Part shown: piece by piece, positions 1-8,500 of the stretch
Position numbering within the stretch: position 1 is the first letter of the stretch
Layout: the number at the start of each line of letters is the position of its first letter
From: Motilimonas pumila
GTDB taxonomy: Bacteria > Pseudomonadota > Gammaproteobacteria > Enterobacterales > CBDFNC01
Reading direction: 5' to 3'
Assembly: GCF_003596335.1 (NCBI RefSeq)
Contig: NZ_QZCH01000034.1
Coordinates: 1-34,528 of the forward strand
DNA: 34,528 bases
Program-made: the position numbers and the translations under genes
Notes under the pieces: model-generated
Database searches by the model: none
The model's input: only the letters and a program-made list of their open reading frames with translations
What the model was told of the DNA's origin: nothing

Positions 1-12
1 AGGCTTAACCAT
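1..12 (+). rRNA. rrl: 23S rRNA, extreme 3' end (partial)
   Basis: The first bases match the conserved 3' terminus of gammaproteobacterial 23S rRNA (E. coli ends ...GAGGCTTAACCTT). Only about 12 nt lie in the window. A perfect 7-bp hairpin (14-20 pairing with 26-32) follows in the 23S-5S spacer and may take part in processing. The exact mature end is inferred from the E. coli end. Confidence 0.75.
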
Positions 13-105
13 ACAACACCTAAGCGGTGTTGAAGCCAAAGAATTACGAAGTGCTTGTGAACGAGAAGTTTGAGAACGATAGCGGCTTTCCGAATTAAAA
101 GTTTA

Positions 106-224
106 TGCTTGGCGGCCATAGCGCTGTGGCCCCACCTGATCCCATGCCGAACTCAGAAGTGAAACGCAGTAGCGCCGATGGTAGTGTGGGGTTTCCCCAT
201 GTGAGAGTAGGTCACCGCCAAGCT
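106..224 (+). rRNA. rrf: 5S ribosomal RNA
   Basis: The roughly 119-nt sequence is recognisable from the highly conserved core around 144-171, which is nearly identical to E. coli 5S. The termini (106-115 and about 215-224) pair to form helix I. It sits about 94 nt after the 23S end, as expected in an rRNA operon. The 3' end is placed by helix I pairing and may be off by a base or two. Confidence 0.96.
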
Positions 225-233
225 TTGAATTAC

Positions 234-262
234 AAAACCGCAGCTGAACAGTTGCGGTTTTT
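234..262 (+). terminator. Terminator-like hairpin between 5S and tRNA-Thr
   Basis: An inverted repeat (234-245 pairing with 250-261, one G-T wobble) has A-rich and T-rich flanks and ends in five Ts, so it looks like an intrinsic terminator directly after 5S. The tRNA-Thr gene lies 36 nt further on. Either the tRNA depends on readthrough or antitermination, or it has its own weak promoter in the AT-rich stretch 262-297. Confidence 0.6.
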
Positions 263-297
263 CCATTTTAAGCAATGTTTGAACATTTGCTTTAAAT

Positions 298-373
298 GCT
301 GATATAGCTCAGGCGGTAGAGCGCACCCTTGGTAAGGGTGAGGTCCCCAGTTCAATTCTGGGTATCAGCACCA
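298..373 (+). tRNA. thrT: tRNA-Thr (anticodon GGT)
   Basis: The 76-nt gene is nearly identical to E. coli tRNA-Thr(GGT). The acceptor stem pairs 298-304 with 363-369, the anticodon GGT is at 331-333 in a 7-nt loop closed by a GC-rich stem, a T-arm is present, and CCA is encoded at 371-373. A distal tRNA-Thr after 5S is also seen in E. coli rrnD. It decodes ACC and ACU. Confidence 0.97.
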
Positions 374-380
374 GATTAGA

Positions 381-408
381 AAGCCACTCTTAGAGTGGCT
401 TTTTTTTT
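381..408 (+). terminator. Intrinsic terminator of the rRNA/tRNA operon
   Basis: A near-perfect hairpin (381-390 pairing with 392-401, opening to a small loop around 390-393) is followed by an uninterrupted T run to 408. It begins 8 nt after the tRNA CCA end, so this is the main stop of the rRNA transcription unit. Confidence 0.9.
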
Positions 409-552
409 GCCTTGAATTTACCCCTTCAGATGGTAACCGATAAGCGTCAAATTTTATCAATGAACTGTTTCTGCTTTGATTTAATATAAAGATCCGGTTG
501 CTGGATTCATCTATAGTGTAATCTATTGCATTGATTTTTCTGAGGGGGTTAT

Positions 553-1464
553 GTGCATCCACAAAGTGCTGTGTTATCTGATGGTAAACCGTTTGCGGAT
601 TTTGTTACTTTCACGCTGGATAATGGCGCCGACTTTACTGAGTTCAGCCAACGTGTTGCAGCTATTAAACAGCTTATTGAGCAAGTAAAACAGCAAGATC
701 CCGAGTGTGATTTGACTTGGCTAATGGCGTTTTCTGATCATGGTTGGCCTTTGCTTTTTACGCATGAAAAACCTGACCAATTAGTCCCTTTTACAGAAAT
801 GGAAGAGGCTGAGCGGCATTTTCCAGCCACTGCTGGCGACATTTTGCTAGTGATAAAATCAACGAGAATGGATTTAAATTTTCAAATTGCTAAAGGTGCT
901 GCGCAAATCTTAGCTGGCATAGCCACCGTGATTGAGGACGTGCAAGGCTATTCTTATTTGAAAAACCGTGACATGATTGATTTTGTTGACGGTACCGAAA
1001 ACCCAGTACAAGAAGCAAGAAATTCGGCGGTATTAATCAGTGAAGGTGATTATCAAGCCGGTTGTTACATTACCGTACAACGTTATGTTCATAACTTAGT
1101 TAAGTGGAATAAATTGGCGGTACCGCAACAAGAAAAAGTCATTGGCCGCAGCAAACAAGACGACATTGAAATGAGCAAAGCAGAAAAACCGGCTTACGCT
1201 CATGTCAATAAAGGCAAGTCGACCGATGATCAGGGTAAAGAAATTCCGATGTATCGTCAAAATATGCCTTATGGTAACGCGATGGAACACGGCGCTTATT
1301 TTATTGGTTTCGCAAAATCTCCTGAGGTGGTCAATATTGCCTTACGGAAAATGATATATGCCGACGAACAAGGCCATTACGATAAGTTACTTGATTACAC
1401 TAAAGCTAAAACGGGGGTGATTTTCTTCGCACCACCGCAGAGCTTTATTGATAATTTGAGCTAG
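553..1464 (+). CDS. Dyp-type heme peroxidase (YfeX-like)
   Basis: This is a 303-aa dye-decolourising peroxidase of the cytoplasmic YfeX/B-type kind, with no signal peptide. The hallmark FVDGTENP is at residues 144-151, with distal catalytic Asp146. The probable proximal heme ligand is His217 in AYAHV, and the distal Arg is probably Arg235 in MYRQN. Such enzymes oxidise dyes and porphyrinogens with H2O2; the physiological substrate is usually unknown. The start is GTG, with a strong G-rich Shine-Dalgarno (543-548) 4 nt upstream. An ATG at 551 overlaps it but lies in another frame that does not encode the domain. It stands alone: a tRNA terminator lies upstream and a hairpin follows it. The family call is secure; the residue roles are by alignment from memory. 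Confidence 0.93.
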   Translation: MHPQSAVLSDGKPFADFVTFTLDNGADFTEFSQRVAAIKQLIEQVKQQDPECDLTWLMAFSDHGWPLLFTHEKPDQLVPFTEMEEAERHFPATAGDILLVIKSTRMDLNFQIAKGAAQILAGIATVIEDVQGYSYLKNRDMIDFVDGTENPVQEARNSAVLISEGDYQAGCYITVQRYVHNLVKWNKLAVPQQEKVIGRSKQDDIEMSKAEKPAYAHVNKGKSTDDQGKEIPMYRQNMPYGNAMEHGAYFIGFAKSPEVVNIALRKMIYADEQGHYDKLLDYTKAKTGVIFFAPPQSFIDNLS

Positions 1465-1484
1465 CGTTTACCTGCCTGTTTCGA

Positions 1485-1513
1485 AAAGGTGATAAGCCGT
1501 GTTTATCACCTTT
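1485..1513 (+). terminator. Hairpin between the peroxidase gene and recC
   Basis: A perfect 11-bp stem (1485-1495 pairing with 1503-1513) has a 7-nt loop and ends in only three Ts. It starts 20 nt after the peroxidase stop codon. It probably terminates or stabilises that transcript, although the short T tract makes it a weak intrinsic terminator. An ATG at 1515 touches its 3' side, which argues against that ATG as the recC start. Confidence 0.55.
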
Positions 1514-1570
1514 AATGTCATTGCATATCCTTGTTATTTCTTCCACACTTGCTCTATCTACCAGAGACTC

Positions 1571-1583
1571 GAGGCTTGCCTTG
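1571..1583 (+). promoter_or_regulatory. Ribosome binding site that fixes the recC start (TTG)
   Basis: GAGG at 1571-1574 lies 6 nt before an in-frame TTG at 1581. Starting there gives a protein opening MFKLYHSNRLD, which matches the conserved RecC N-terminus (E. coli opens with LRVYHSNRLDVL after Met). The upstream in-frame ATG at 1515 has no Shine-Dalgarno and would add 22 unconserved residues. Confidence 0.75.
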
Positions 1584-4500
1584 TTTAAGCTATACCATTC
1601 TAATCGGCTGGATTTTCTAAAGGAAATTTTAGCATTATTGATCCAACAAGAGCCCTTGGATCACCCTTTCCAAGCGGAACAAATTTTAGTACAAAGCCCA
1701 GGTATGGCGCAGTGGTTAAAAATTGAATTGGCAAAGTCACTCGGGATTACTGCCAATATTGAGTTTCCGTTGCCAGCCAGCTTTATCTGGCAAACTTTTA
1801 AGCAAGTACTACCCGGTGTTCCTGAGCAAAGCCCGTATAACAAGTCTGCTATGGCATGGTCACTTATGACCTTATTACCGCAATTTTATGAGCACCCTGA
1901 CTTTGCTCCGCTCAAACATTATTTGGCCGATGACGAAGCGGGTATTAAACGTTTTCAACTGAGCCATAAGGTAGCTGATATCTTTGACCAATATTTAGTA
2001 TATCGGCCGCAGTGGATCCAAGCGTGGGAACATGATCAGGTAGCGCCTGCGTGGCTTGAACAACAGGCCTGGCAGCCCATTTTATGGCGAGCTTTAACGG
2101 CACATATTAATGATAATTTTGTGTCAGAGAATGGTGAAAAACCTTATCACAGGGCAGGCTTATACGCTGATTTAATTCAGCGACTTGGGCAAGCTGAACA
2201 TTTATCACAATTGCCAAAGCGTTTGTTTGTATTTGGTATTTCGGCATTAGCGCCGGAGTACTTAAAAGCCTTAGTTGCACTTGGAAAACACGTCGAAGTG
2301 TCTTTATTTCTGACTAACCCTTGTCAGCAATTTTGGGATGATATTGTCGATGCGCGTTATCTTGCTAAGCTACAAAATCAGGTTCGCAGCCGAGTATTGC
2401 TTCAACAAGGCCAGCTAATAACATCTGAAGAAAAACCCGTTTTACCGGCAATAGCATCGCTGGAAAACTTCCAAGTAGGTAATCCGTTATTGGCCTCAAC
2501 GGGCAAGCTGGGGCGAGACTTTCTATATCAATTGCATAGTCTAGAAGTGCAAGACTACCATCACTTTGTTGAACCTCTGCAAGACCACTTATTGGCTTGG
2601 ATCCAAACAGACATTTTAGATTTACATGACGCAACTGCTGATGACGGCTGCCAACGAGAGGTTAGCCAAGAAGACGACTCGTTACAGTTTGTAGGTTGTC
2701 ACAGCGGTATGCGTGAGGTAGAAGTTTTACATGATAAATTATTACAGCTGTTTGATTCGCACCCTGAATTAACGCCAAAAGACGTTATTGTAATGATGCC
2801 AGACATCAATGCTTATAGTCCTTATATTCAGGCGGTGTTTGGCAGCGCTAAACAAGAGTTGAAGATTCCATTTGCGATTTCAGACCGCAGTGCAACCCAC
2901 GAAAATCCGATACTTACCAGCTTTTTAAGTTTATTGGCGTTGCCTATCAGCCGCTGTCGAAGTAGCGAGCTACTCGAGATTTTAGCTGTGCCTGCAATTC
3001 TAGCCAAGTTTGAAATTAGCCAGCAAGAATTCGAACAAGTACGTTTATGGGTGCTTGAAAGCGGGATCCGTTGGGGCTTAGATGAGCGCGATGCTGATAA
3101 GTTTCAACTGCCGGCTACCGGTCAAAATACCTGGTTGTTTGGCTTAAAGCGCATGCTATTAGGCTACGCGATGGACGACAACTTATTTGCCGGAGTATTA
3201 CCTTATAACCAATGCCAAGGCTTAGCGGCTGAGCCTTTGGGGAAATTGTGCGATTTTATCGATAAACTGATGTCGCTCAACTTGGCATTATTGCAACAGC
3301 AGCCCATTTCACAATGGAAGCAGCATATTTTGCAACTGTTGCAAGATTTTTATCAAGTGGATGACGAGGGGTTAGCGGCACTTAGTTTAATTAAAGACAA
3401 GGTGAATGATTTAGAGCAGCAAATGCTGCAAAGCCAATTTAATGAAGATTTATCGTTAGAGGTGTTAAGGGATTACTTGTATCAAGCTTTAAACAATGAG
3501 CGCAGCAGCCAACGTTTCTTAGCCGGGCAAGTTAACTTTTGTACCTTGATGCCAATGCGCTCTATTCCCTTTAAAGTGGTTTGTTTATTGGGCATGAATG
3601 ACGGTGTATATCCGCGTACGATTCAGCCATTAGGTTTTGATCTTATGGCTGAAAAAATGGAAAAAGGAGACCGCTCTCGACGAGACGATGACCGTTACCT
3701 GTTTTTGGAAGCCATTTCTTCCGCTCAGCAATACTTATACATCAGCTATATTAGCAAAAGTGTCAAAGACAATACCGAACGAGTACCTTCAGTATTAGTG
3801 AGCGAGTTAATGGATTATTGCTTAGAAGGCTTTAAAGCCGAGCAAGGTGATTTGCGGGATTTGTTACTCACGGAGTACCCCTTACAGCCCTTTAGCCCCG
3901 CTTATTTCGATGGTCGCTTTCACACCTATGCCAAAGAGTGGTGGTTAGCATCGCAACAGCCAGAGCAAACACCTCGCCCGTTTATCGAGCAGGATAAGTC
4001 ACTTGAAAGTCAAACAATCAGCGAGCTTGAACTAAGCCAATTGGTGCGGTTTTGGCGACATCCTTGCCAGTATTTTATGACTCAAAGGCTTAAGGTATTT
4101 TTGCAGTTAGAAGAAGTTAGCTACTACGATGATGAGCCATTCAGTTTAGACGGGTTAGCGCGTTATCAATTGGCAGAACAAGTATTGACTCAGCTTATCA
4201 ATCAGCAAGATATAAATACTCTGGAGCAAGCTGTGGCCGCCAGCGGTCAGTTACCAGTAGGGCAGTTTGGCCAGATCCAGTTTCGTACTCAAGTGACTGA
4301 AATGCAACATTTAGCCGAGCAAATACTGCCTTTTTCAAGCCAGGTAGCAGACGATTTAGAAATAAAACAAACGATCTCGCTTGCGGGCGGACATCAGATC
4401 CAGCTCCAAGGCTGGCTTAAGAATCATTATCAGCAGGCTTTATTATCATTCAAGCCAGGTAACATTGGTGGTAAAGACATGCTTCAGCATTGGCTGTTGC

Positions 4501-4943
4501 ACTTATGTTATTACGCCAATGGCTATGCTGGGAAAGACAGCGTTGTTATAGGCAAGAATGGTGCTTGGCAGCTTGCGCCATTAAGCCAAGACTATGCTCA
4601 TGCGAAATTGACTGAAATGGTCTCGTTGTTCTTACAAGGGCAAGACTTACCTTTGCCTTTTTTCGCCAGCACTGCGTTTGACTGGGCCCGAAAGCTCTGC
4701 CACAAAGATCCTTTAGCCATTGTTCAGCAAACCGCAGACGAGGTTTTACATGAAAAAGCGCAGCAAGAAGCTTTGAAACGGTTTAATGGCACCTTTGTCC
4801 TGCAAGGTGAAGGCGTTGATCCGTATATCGCAAGGTGTTATCCAGAGTTAATGTCGCGTTGGCCCGAGTTTACTGAGTTGGCCGGCCAAGTACTTGGCCC
4901 ATTGTTTGCTAATATCAATGAACTAAAAGGCGAGGGAGAGTAA
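1581..4943 (+). CDS. recC: Exodeoxyribonuclease V gamma subunit RecC
   Basis: RecC is the Chi-scanning, strand-separating subunit of the RecBCD helicase-nuclease, which resects double-strand breaks and degrades foreign linear DNA in the cytoplasm. From the TTG at 1581 it is 1120 aa, against 1122 in E. coli. The N-terminus YHSNRLD and the block VQSPGMAQWLKIELA are typical, as is the C-terminal nuclease-like fold that lacks catalytic acids. It heads a compact recC-recB-recD operon: its TAA overlaps the recB ATG (TAATG at 4941-4945). E. coli has ptrA between recC and recB; here it is absent. No convincing promoter was found. A rare TTG start on a large low-abundance subunit would fit low expression, but that is inference. 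An ATG at 1515 would make it 1142 aa. Confidence 0.96.
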   Translation: MFKLYHSNRLDFLKEILALLIQQEPLDHPFQAEQILVQSPGMAQWLKIELAKSLGITANIEFPLPASFIWQTFKQVLPGVPEQSPYNKSAMAWSLMTLLPQFYEHPDFAPLKHYLADDEAGIKRFQLSHKVADIFDQYLVYRPQWIQAWEHDQVAPAWLEQQAWQPILWRALTAHINDNFVSENGEKPYHRAGLYADLIQRLGQAEHLSQLPKRLFVFGISALAPEYLKALVALGKHVEVSLFLTNPCQQFWDDIVDARYLAKLQNQVRSRVLLQQGQLITSEEKPVLPAIASLENFQVGNPLLASTGKLGRDFLYQLHSLEVQDYHHFVEPLQDHLLAWIQTDILDLHDATADDGCQREVSQEDDSLQFVGCHSGMREVEVLHDKLLQLFDSHPELTPKDVIVMMPDINAYSPYIQAVFGSAKQELKIPFAISDRSATHENPILTSFLSLLALPISRCRSSELLEILAVPAILAKFEISQQEFEQVRLWVLESGIRWGLDERDADKFQLPATGQNTWLFGLKRMLLGYAMDDNLFAGVLPYNQCQGLAAEPLGKLCDFIDKLMSLNLALLQQQPISQWKQHILQLLQDFYQVDDEGLAALSLIKDKVNDLEQQMLQSQFNEDLSLEVLRDYLYQALNNERSSQRFLAGQVNFCTLMPMRSIPFKVVCLLGMNDGVYPRTIQPLGFDLMAEKMEKGDRSRRDDDRYLFLEAISSAQQYLYISYISKSVKDNTERVPSVLVSELMDYCLEGFKAEQGDLRDLLLTEYPLQPFSPAYFDGRFHTYAKEWWLASQQPEQTPRPFIEQDKSLESQTISELELSQLVRFWRHPCQYFMTQRLKVFLQLEEVSYYDDEPFSLDGLARYQLAEQVLTQLINQQDINTLEQAVAASGQLPVGQFGQIQFRTQVTEMQHLAEQILPFSSQVADDLEIKQTISLAGGHQIQLQGWLKNHYQQALLSFKPGNIGGKDMLQHWLLHLCYYANGYAGKDSVVIGKNGAWQLAPLSQDYAHAKLTEMVSLFLQGQDLPLPFFASTAFDWARKLCHKDPLAIVQQTADEVLHEKAQQEALKRFNGTFVLQGEGVDPYIARCYPELMSRWPEFTELAGQVLGPLFANINELKGEGE

Positions 4944-7900
4944 TGGCGCAGCAACTTCAACCCCTTACATTTCCATTGCATGGCCAGCGATTAATAGAAG
5001 CATCTGCTGGCACCGGAAAAACTTATACCATTGCCAGCTTAGTGCTACGGTTATTATTAGGCCATGGTGGCGAAGGCGTAAAACGTGAAACACCGGTCAG
5101 CATAGATCAAATATTAGTTGTGACCTTTACAGAGGCGGCAACCGCTGAACTTAGGGATCGCATTCGCAAGCGAATCAAGCTTCAAAAACAGTATTTTAAG
5201 CTTGGTGAAGCAGACTCTAACGATCCCGTTGCGGTGGCTTTACTGAATGATATATCTGATCACGAATGGGCGCAGCAGGTTCTGCAAAGTGCTGAGCGGC
5301 AGATGGATGAAGCGGCTGTATTTACAATCCACGGGTTTTGTCAGCGTATGCTTAAGCAACATGCGTTTGAATCTGGCAGTTTGTTTGAAGCCGAGTTGGT
5401 ACAAGAGCAAGGCGCCATGATCCAGCAAGCGGTAAATGATTATTGGCGGATCCACTTTTACCCTTTACCACCCGCAGAAACTCAAGCTGTTTATGAAATT
5501 TGGTCTGAGCCACAACAACTGCAGCAGGATCTACACGCTTTATTGCATCAATCTGAAGTGGATATTTTACCTGCTGTAAAAGAGTTTGACCTAAGTGCTG
5601 CCTTTCAAGCAAACCTTAATAACATTGAACAGTTCAAGCAACAGTGGCGTGAAGTGGCGGACGACATCATGATGATTATTGGTCAATCTGATGTCAGCAA
5701 ACGCAGTTACAGTAAGAAGAACCTTCCGGCTTGGTTTCACCAAGTAAACAACTGGGCACAGCAAGATGTTACAAGCTGTCAGTTGCCGGATAAGTTAGAC
5801 AAATTTAGCCAAACCGCATTGTTTGATAAAACCCCCAAAGGCGAAGCGCCGCAGCATCATGTATTTGAACAAGTAGATGACCTGCTTGCCAGTGATTTAT
5901 CACTTAAAGAGCCCTTACTTGTGCACGCTATGAGCTGGGTAAAGCAGCGGCTGACAAAACATAAAAGGCAAACCAACGAGCTGAACTTTGATGATTTGCT
6001 GGTGAATTTAGACTTGGCGTTGCAAAGTGAGCAAGGGCAACAATTGCAACAAAGTATTGTGAGCGCCTTTCCGGTAGCCATGATCGACGAGTTTCAAGAT
6101 ACCGACCCAGTTCAGTATCGCATTTTTACTTACCTTTATGGTCAGCAGTCAAGCGCCGGTTTATTTATGATTGGCGATCCCAAGCAAGCTATTTACGGCT
6201 TTCGGGGTGCTGACATTTTCACTTATATTCACGCGCGGCGCTCTGTGCTCGATCACTACACCTTAGACAATAACTATCGCTCTACTGCTGCAATGATTAA
6301 TGGCGTTAACCAAATCTTTGCACAAGCGCCAGCTCCCTTTATTTATGAGCACGACATTGCTTTCATGCCCGTGAACTTCCCCCAAGGCAAGGCTGAGAAA
6401 ACGTGGTGTTTATTAGATACGCCTCAAGCGGCTGTTAACGTGTGGCTTGCTGAACCGGAAAGTGGCACACAAAATAAAAATGACTATCTGCAAACGATGG
6501 CGCTCACCTGTGCCAATCAAATCAATCGGATTTTAACTGGCTCAGATAGCGGTCACTGCTTTATGCAAGTGAAGGGCCGTGCGCAGCCTACTCCGATTAA
6601 AGCCGGCTCGATTGCCGTGCTAGTGCGCACGGGTACGGAAGCAACGCGCATTAAGGCCGCGCTGTCACAGCAGGGCATTAAAAGCGTTTACCTTTCCAAT
6701 CGTGAGAGTGTTTTTGGGTGTCAACAAGCCGTCGATTTGTACCGTATTTTGGCCGCCGTGTTGACGCCAAGTGATGACCGCCTGCTACGTGCGATGCTGG
6801 CGTGTGAGTTATTTAACTTTAGCTTGCTTGAGCTCGATGAGTTTTGCCAAGACGAGCAGCGTTGGGAAGCCTTGATTGCGGAGTTTGTTGAATATCGGCA
6901 ACTATGGCTACAGCAAGGTATTTTACCCATGTTACGGCAGCTCTTTAGCCAACGGGGGATCTGCGCCCGTTTAATGTCTGGTTTAGAGGGGGAACGTACC
7001 TTAACCGATTTGCTTCACCTTGGTGAATTATTACAGCAAGCCAGCGCCGAGCAAGATGGCCCATTCGCTTTACTGCGATGGTTCCTTGAGCATATTAACC
7101 ACGCCAATGGCCATGACGATGAACAGCAACTGCGCTTAGAAAGCGATCAAGATTTGGTGCAAATAGTCACTATTCATAAATCCAAAGGGCTAGAGTATGA
7201 TTTTGTGTTTTTGCCTTTTATTTGCAGTTTTCGAGCCGCTTCAACGGCACTATTTCATCACCCAGAGAGCGGTCTGGCCACTTTAGATCTCTTTAAAGAG
7301 CCGCAGCATTTGGAGCTTGCAGACACCGAGCGATTAGCGGAAGACCTGAGATTGCTTTATGTGGCACTGACTCGCAGCGTGTTTGCTTGTTACCTTGGTG
7401 TCAGCCCACTTAAAGCTCGAGCCGGAAAGAGTGTCACCACGGATTTACACCGCAGCGCTTTGGGGTATTTATTGCAACATGGCCAAGAACAAGACTTGCC
7501 ACAGCTTAAGCAAGCCCTGCAATCATTAACTGAAAAGTGTGCTGATATTGCATTATGGCCTGTCGACACGCAGGCAGAGCCCCGTTACCAAGCGCTGGCT
7601 AAGCAGCAACAAAGGGTTGCGCCATTAGACCTGAATCATGAAATAGAGCGTAACTGGTGGGTAACCAGTTACTCTAGTCTGTCTCGCGGTCATGGTGAGG
7701 CCAGCTTGGCGCAAAAAGAAGACGTAGAAGTAGCGGTGGAGCAATTAGACGAACCTGGCAAGAGTGTCTTCACCTTTCATAAAGGCGCCCGGGCGGGTAC
7801 CTTTTTACATACCTTGTTTGAGCAGTTTGATTTCACCCAAACGTCCACCGAATATTTAGCGCCAATCATTGCTGAGCAGCTTGAAAATGAGGGTTATGAA

Positions 7901-8500
7901 GCCGATTGGCTGCCTGTGTTAACGCCTTGGATCCAACAGGTATTACAGCAAAACTTGGGGCAAGGCTTTGCGTTAGAGCATATTAAACCGGCGCAATGCC
8001 TCATTGAAATGGAGTTTTTTCTGCCAATGGCCAGCATCAACGCGGCTGACGTTAACGCGTTACTGCAAGGGTATGATGATCTGTCAAAGGTAGCGGGTGC
8101 GCTCAATTTTGCCACGGTCCAAGGTATGCTCAAAGGCTTTATCGACTTAACCTTTGAGCATCAAGGTAAGTATTATGTTCTCGATTATAAGTCAAATTAT
8201 TTGGGAGATACGCTGCAAGACTATAACACTGAAAACATGCAACGAGCCATGATAGAACACAGGTACGATTTCCAATATCAACTGTATAGCTTGGCTCTGC
8301 ATCGCTTTCTGCAACAGCGGTTACCTAACTATGATTATCAACAACATTTTGGCGGTGTGTATTACCTTTTCTTACGCGGCATGCAAGGGGAGCAGCAAGG
8401 CGTGTTTTATCATCGTCCAGCATTGAGCTTTATTGAGCAGTTAGATCAAGTCTTTCGAGGTGAACACTTAAGTGAGCCGGTACAAGGAGTATTATGTTAA
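4943..8500 (+). CDS. recB: Exodeoxyribonuclease V beta subunit RecB
   Basis: RecB is the 3'-5' SF1A helicase and sole nuclease of RecBCD, and it loads RecA after Chi. The 1185 aa compare with 1180 in E. coli. The Walker A motif is at residues 20-27 (Lys26), helicase motif II DEFQDTD is at 382-388, and the later motif with TIHKSKGLEYDFVF is present. The C-terminal nuclease domain keeps His956, Asp1068, Asp1081 and Lys1083 (E. coli His956, Asp1067, Asp1080, Lys1082), so nuclease activity is expected to be intact. The start ATG overlaps the recC stop, and the last 7 nt overlap recD, so the subunits are probably made by coupled translation. Confidence 0.98.
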   Translation: MAQQLQPLTFPLHGQRLIEASAGTGKTYTIASLVLRLLLGHGGEGVKRETPVSIDQILVVTFTEAATAELRDRIRKRIKLQKQYFKLGEADSNDPVAVALLNDISDHEWAQQVLQSAERQMDEAAVFTIHGFCQRMLKQHAFESGSLFEAELVQEQGAMIQQAVNDYWRIHFYPLPPAETQAVYEIWSEPQQLQQDLHALLHQSEVDILPAVKEFDLSAAFQANLNNIEQFKQQWREVADDIMMIIGQSDVSKRSYSKKNLPAWFHQVNNWAQQDVTSCQLPDKLDKFSQTALFDKTPKGEAPQHHVFEQVDDLLASDLSLKEPLLVHAMSWVKQRLTKHKRQTNELNFDDLLVNLDLALQSEQGQQLQQSIVSAFPVAMIDEFQDTDPVQYRIFTYLYGQQSSAGLFMIGDPKQAIYGFRGADIFTYIHARRSVLDHYTLDNNYRSTAAMINGVNQIFAQAPAPFIYEHDIAFMPVNFPQGKAEKTWCLLDTPQAAVNVWLAEPESGTQNKNDYLQTMALTCANQINRILTGSDSGHCFMQVKGRAQPTPIKAGSIAVLVRTGTEATRIKAALSQQGIKSVYLSNRESVFGCQQAVDLYRILAAVLTPSDDRLLRAMLACELFNFSLLELDEFCQDEQRWEALIAEFVEYRQLWLQQGILPMLRQLFSQRGICARLMSGLEGERTLTDLLHLGELLQQASAEQDGPFALLRWFLEHINHANGHDDEQQLRLESDQDLVQIVTIHKSKGLEYDFVFLPFICSFRAASTALFHHPESGLATLDLFKEPQHLELADTERLAEDLRLLYVALTRSVFACYLGVSPLKARAGKSVTTDLHRSALGYLLQHGQEQDLPQLKQALQSLTEKCADIALWPVDTQAEPRYQALAKQQQRVAPLDLNHEIERNWWVTSYSSLSRGHGEASLAQKEDVEVAVEQLDEPGKSVFTFHKGARAGTFLHTLFEQFDFTQTSTEYLAPIIAEQLENEGYEADWLPVLTPWIQQVLQQNLGQGFALEHIKPAQCLIEMEFFLPMASINAADVNALLQGYDDLSKVAGALNFATVQGMLKGFIDLTFEHQGKYYVLDYKSNYLGDTLQDYNTENMQRAMIEHRYDFQYQLYSLALHRFLQQRLPNYDYQQHFGGVYYLFLRGMQGEQQGVFYHRPALSFIEQLDQVFRGEHLSEPVQGVLC

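Noticed and set aside
551..553. ATG at 551 as start of the peroxidase
   Set aside because: It is in another frame; only the GTG at 553 opens the Dyp-peroxidase frame.
1515..1580. ATG 1515 as recC start
   Set aside because: It abuts the hairpin 1485-1513, has no ribosome site, and the added residues precede the conserved RecC N-terminus.
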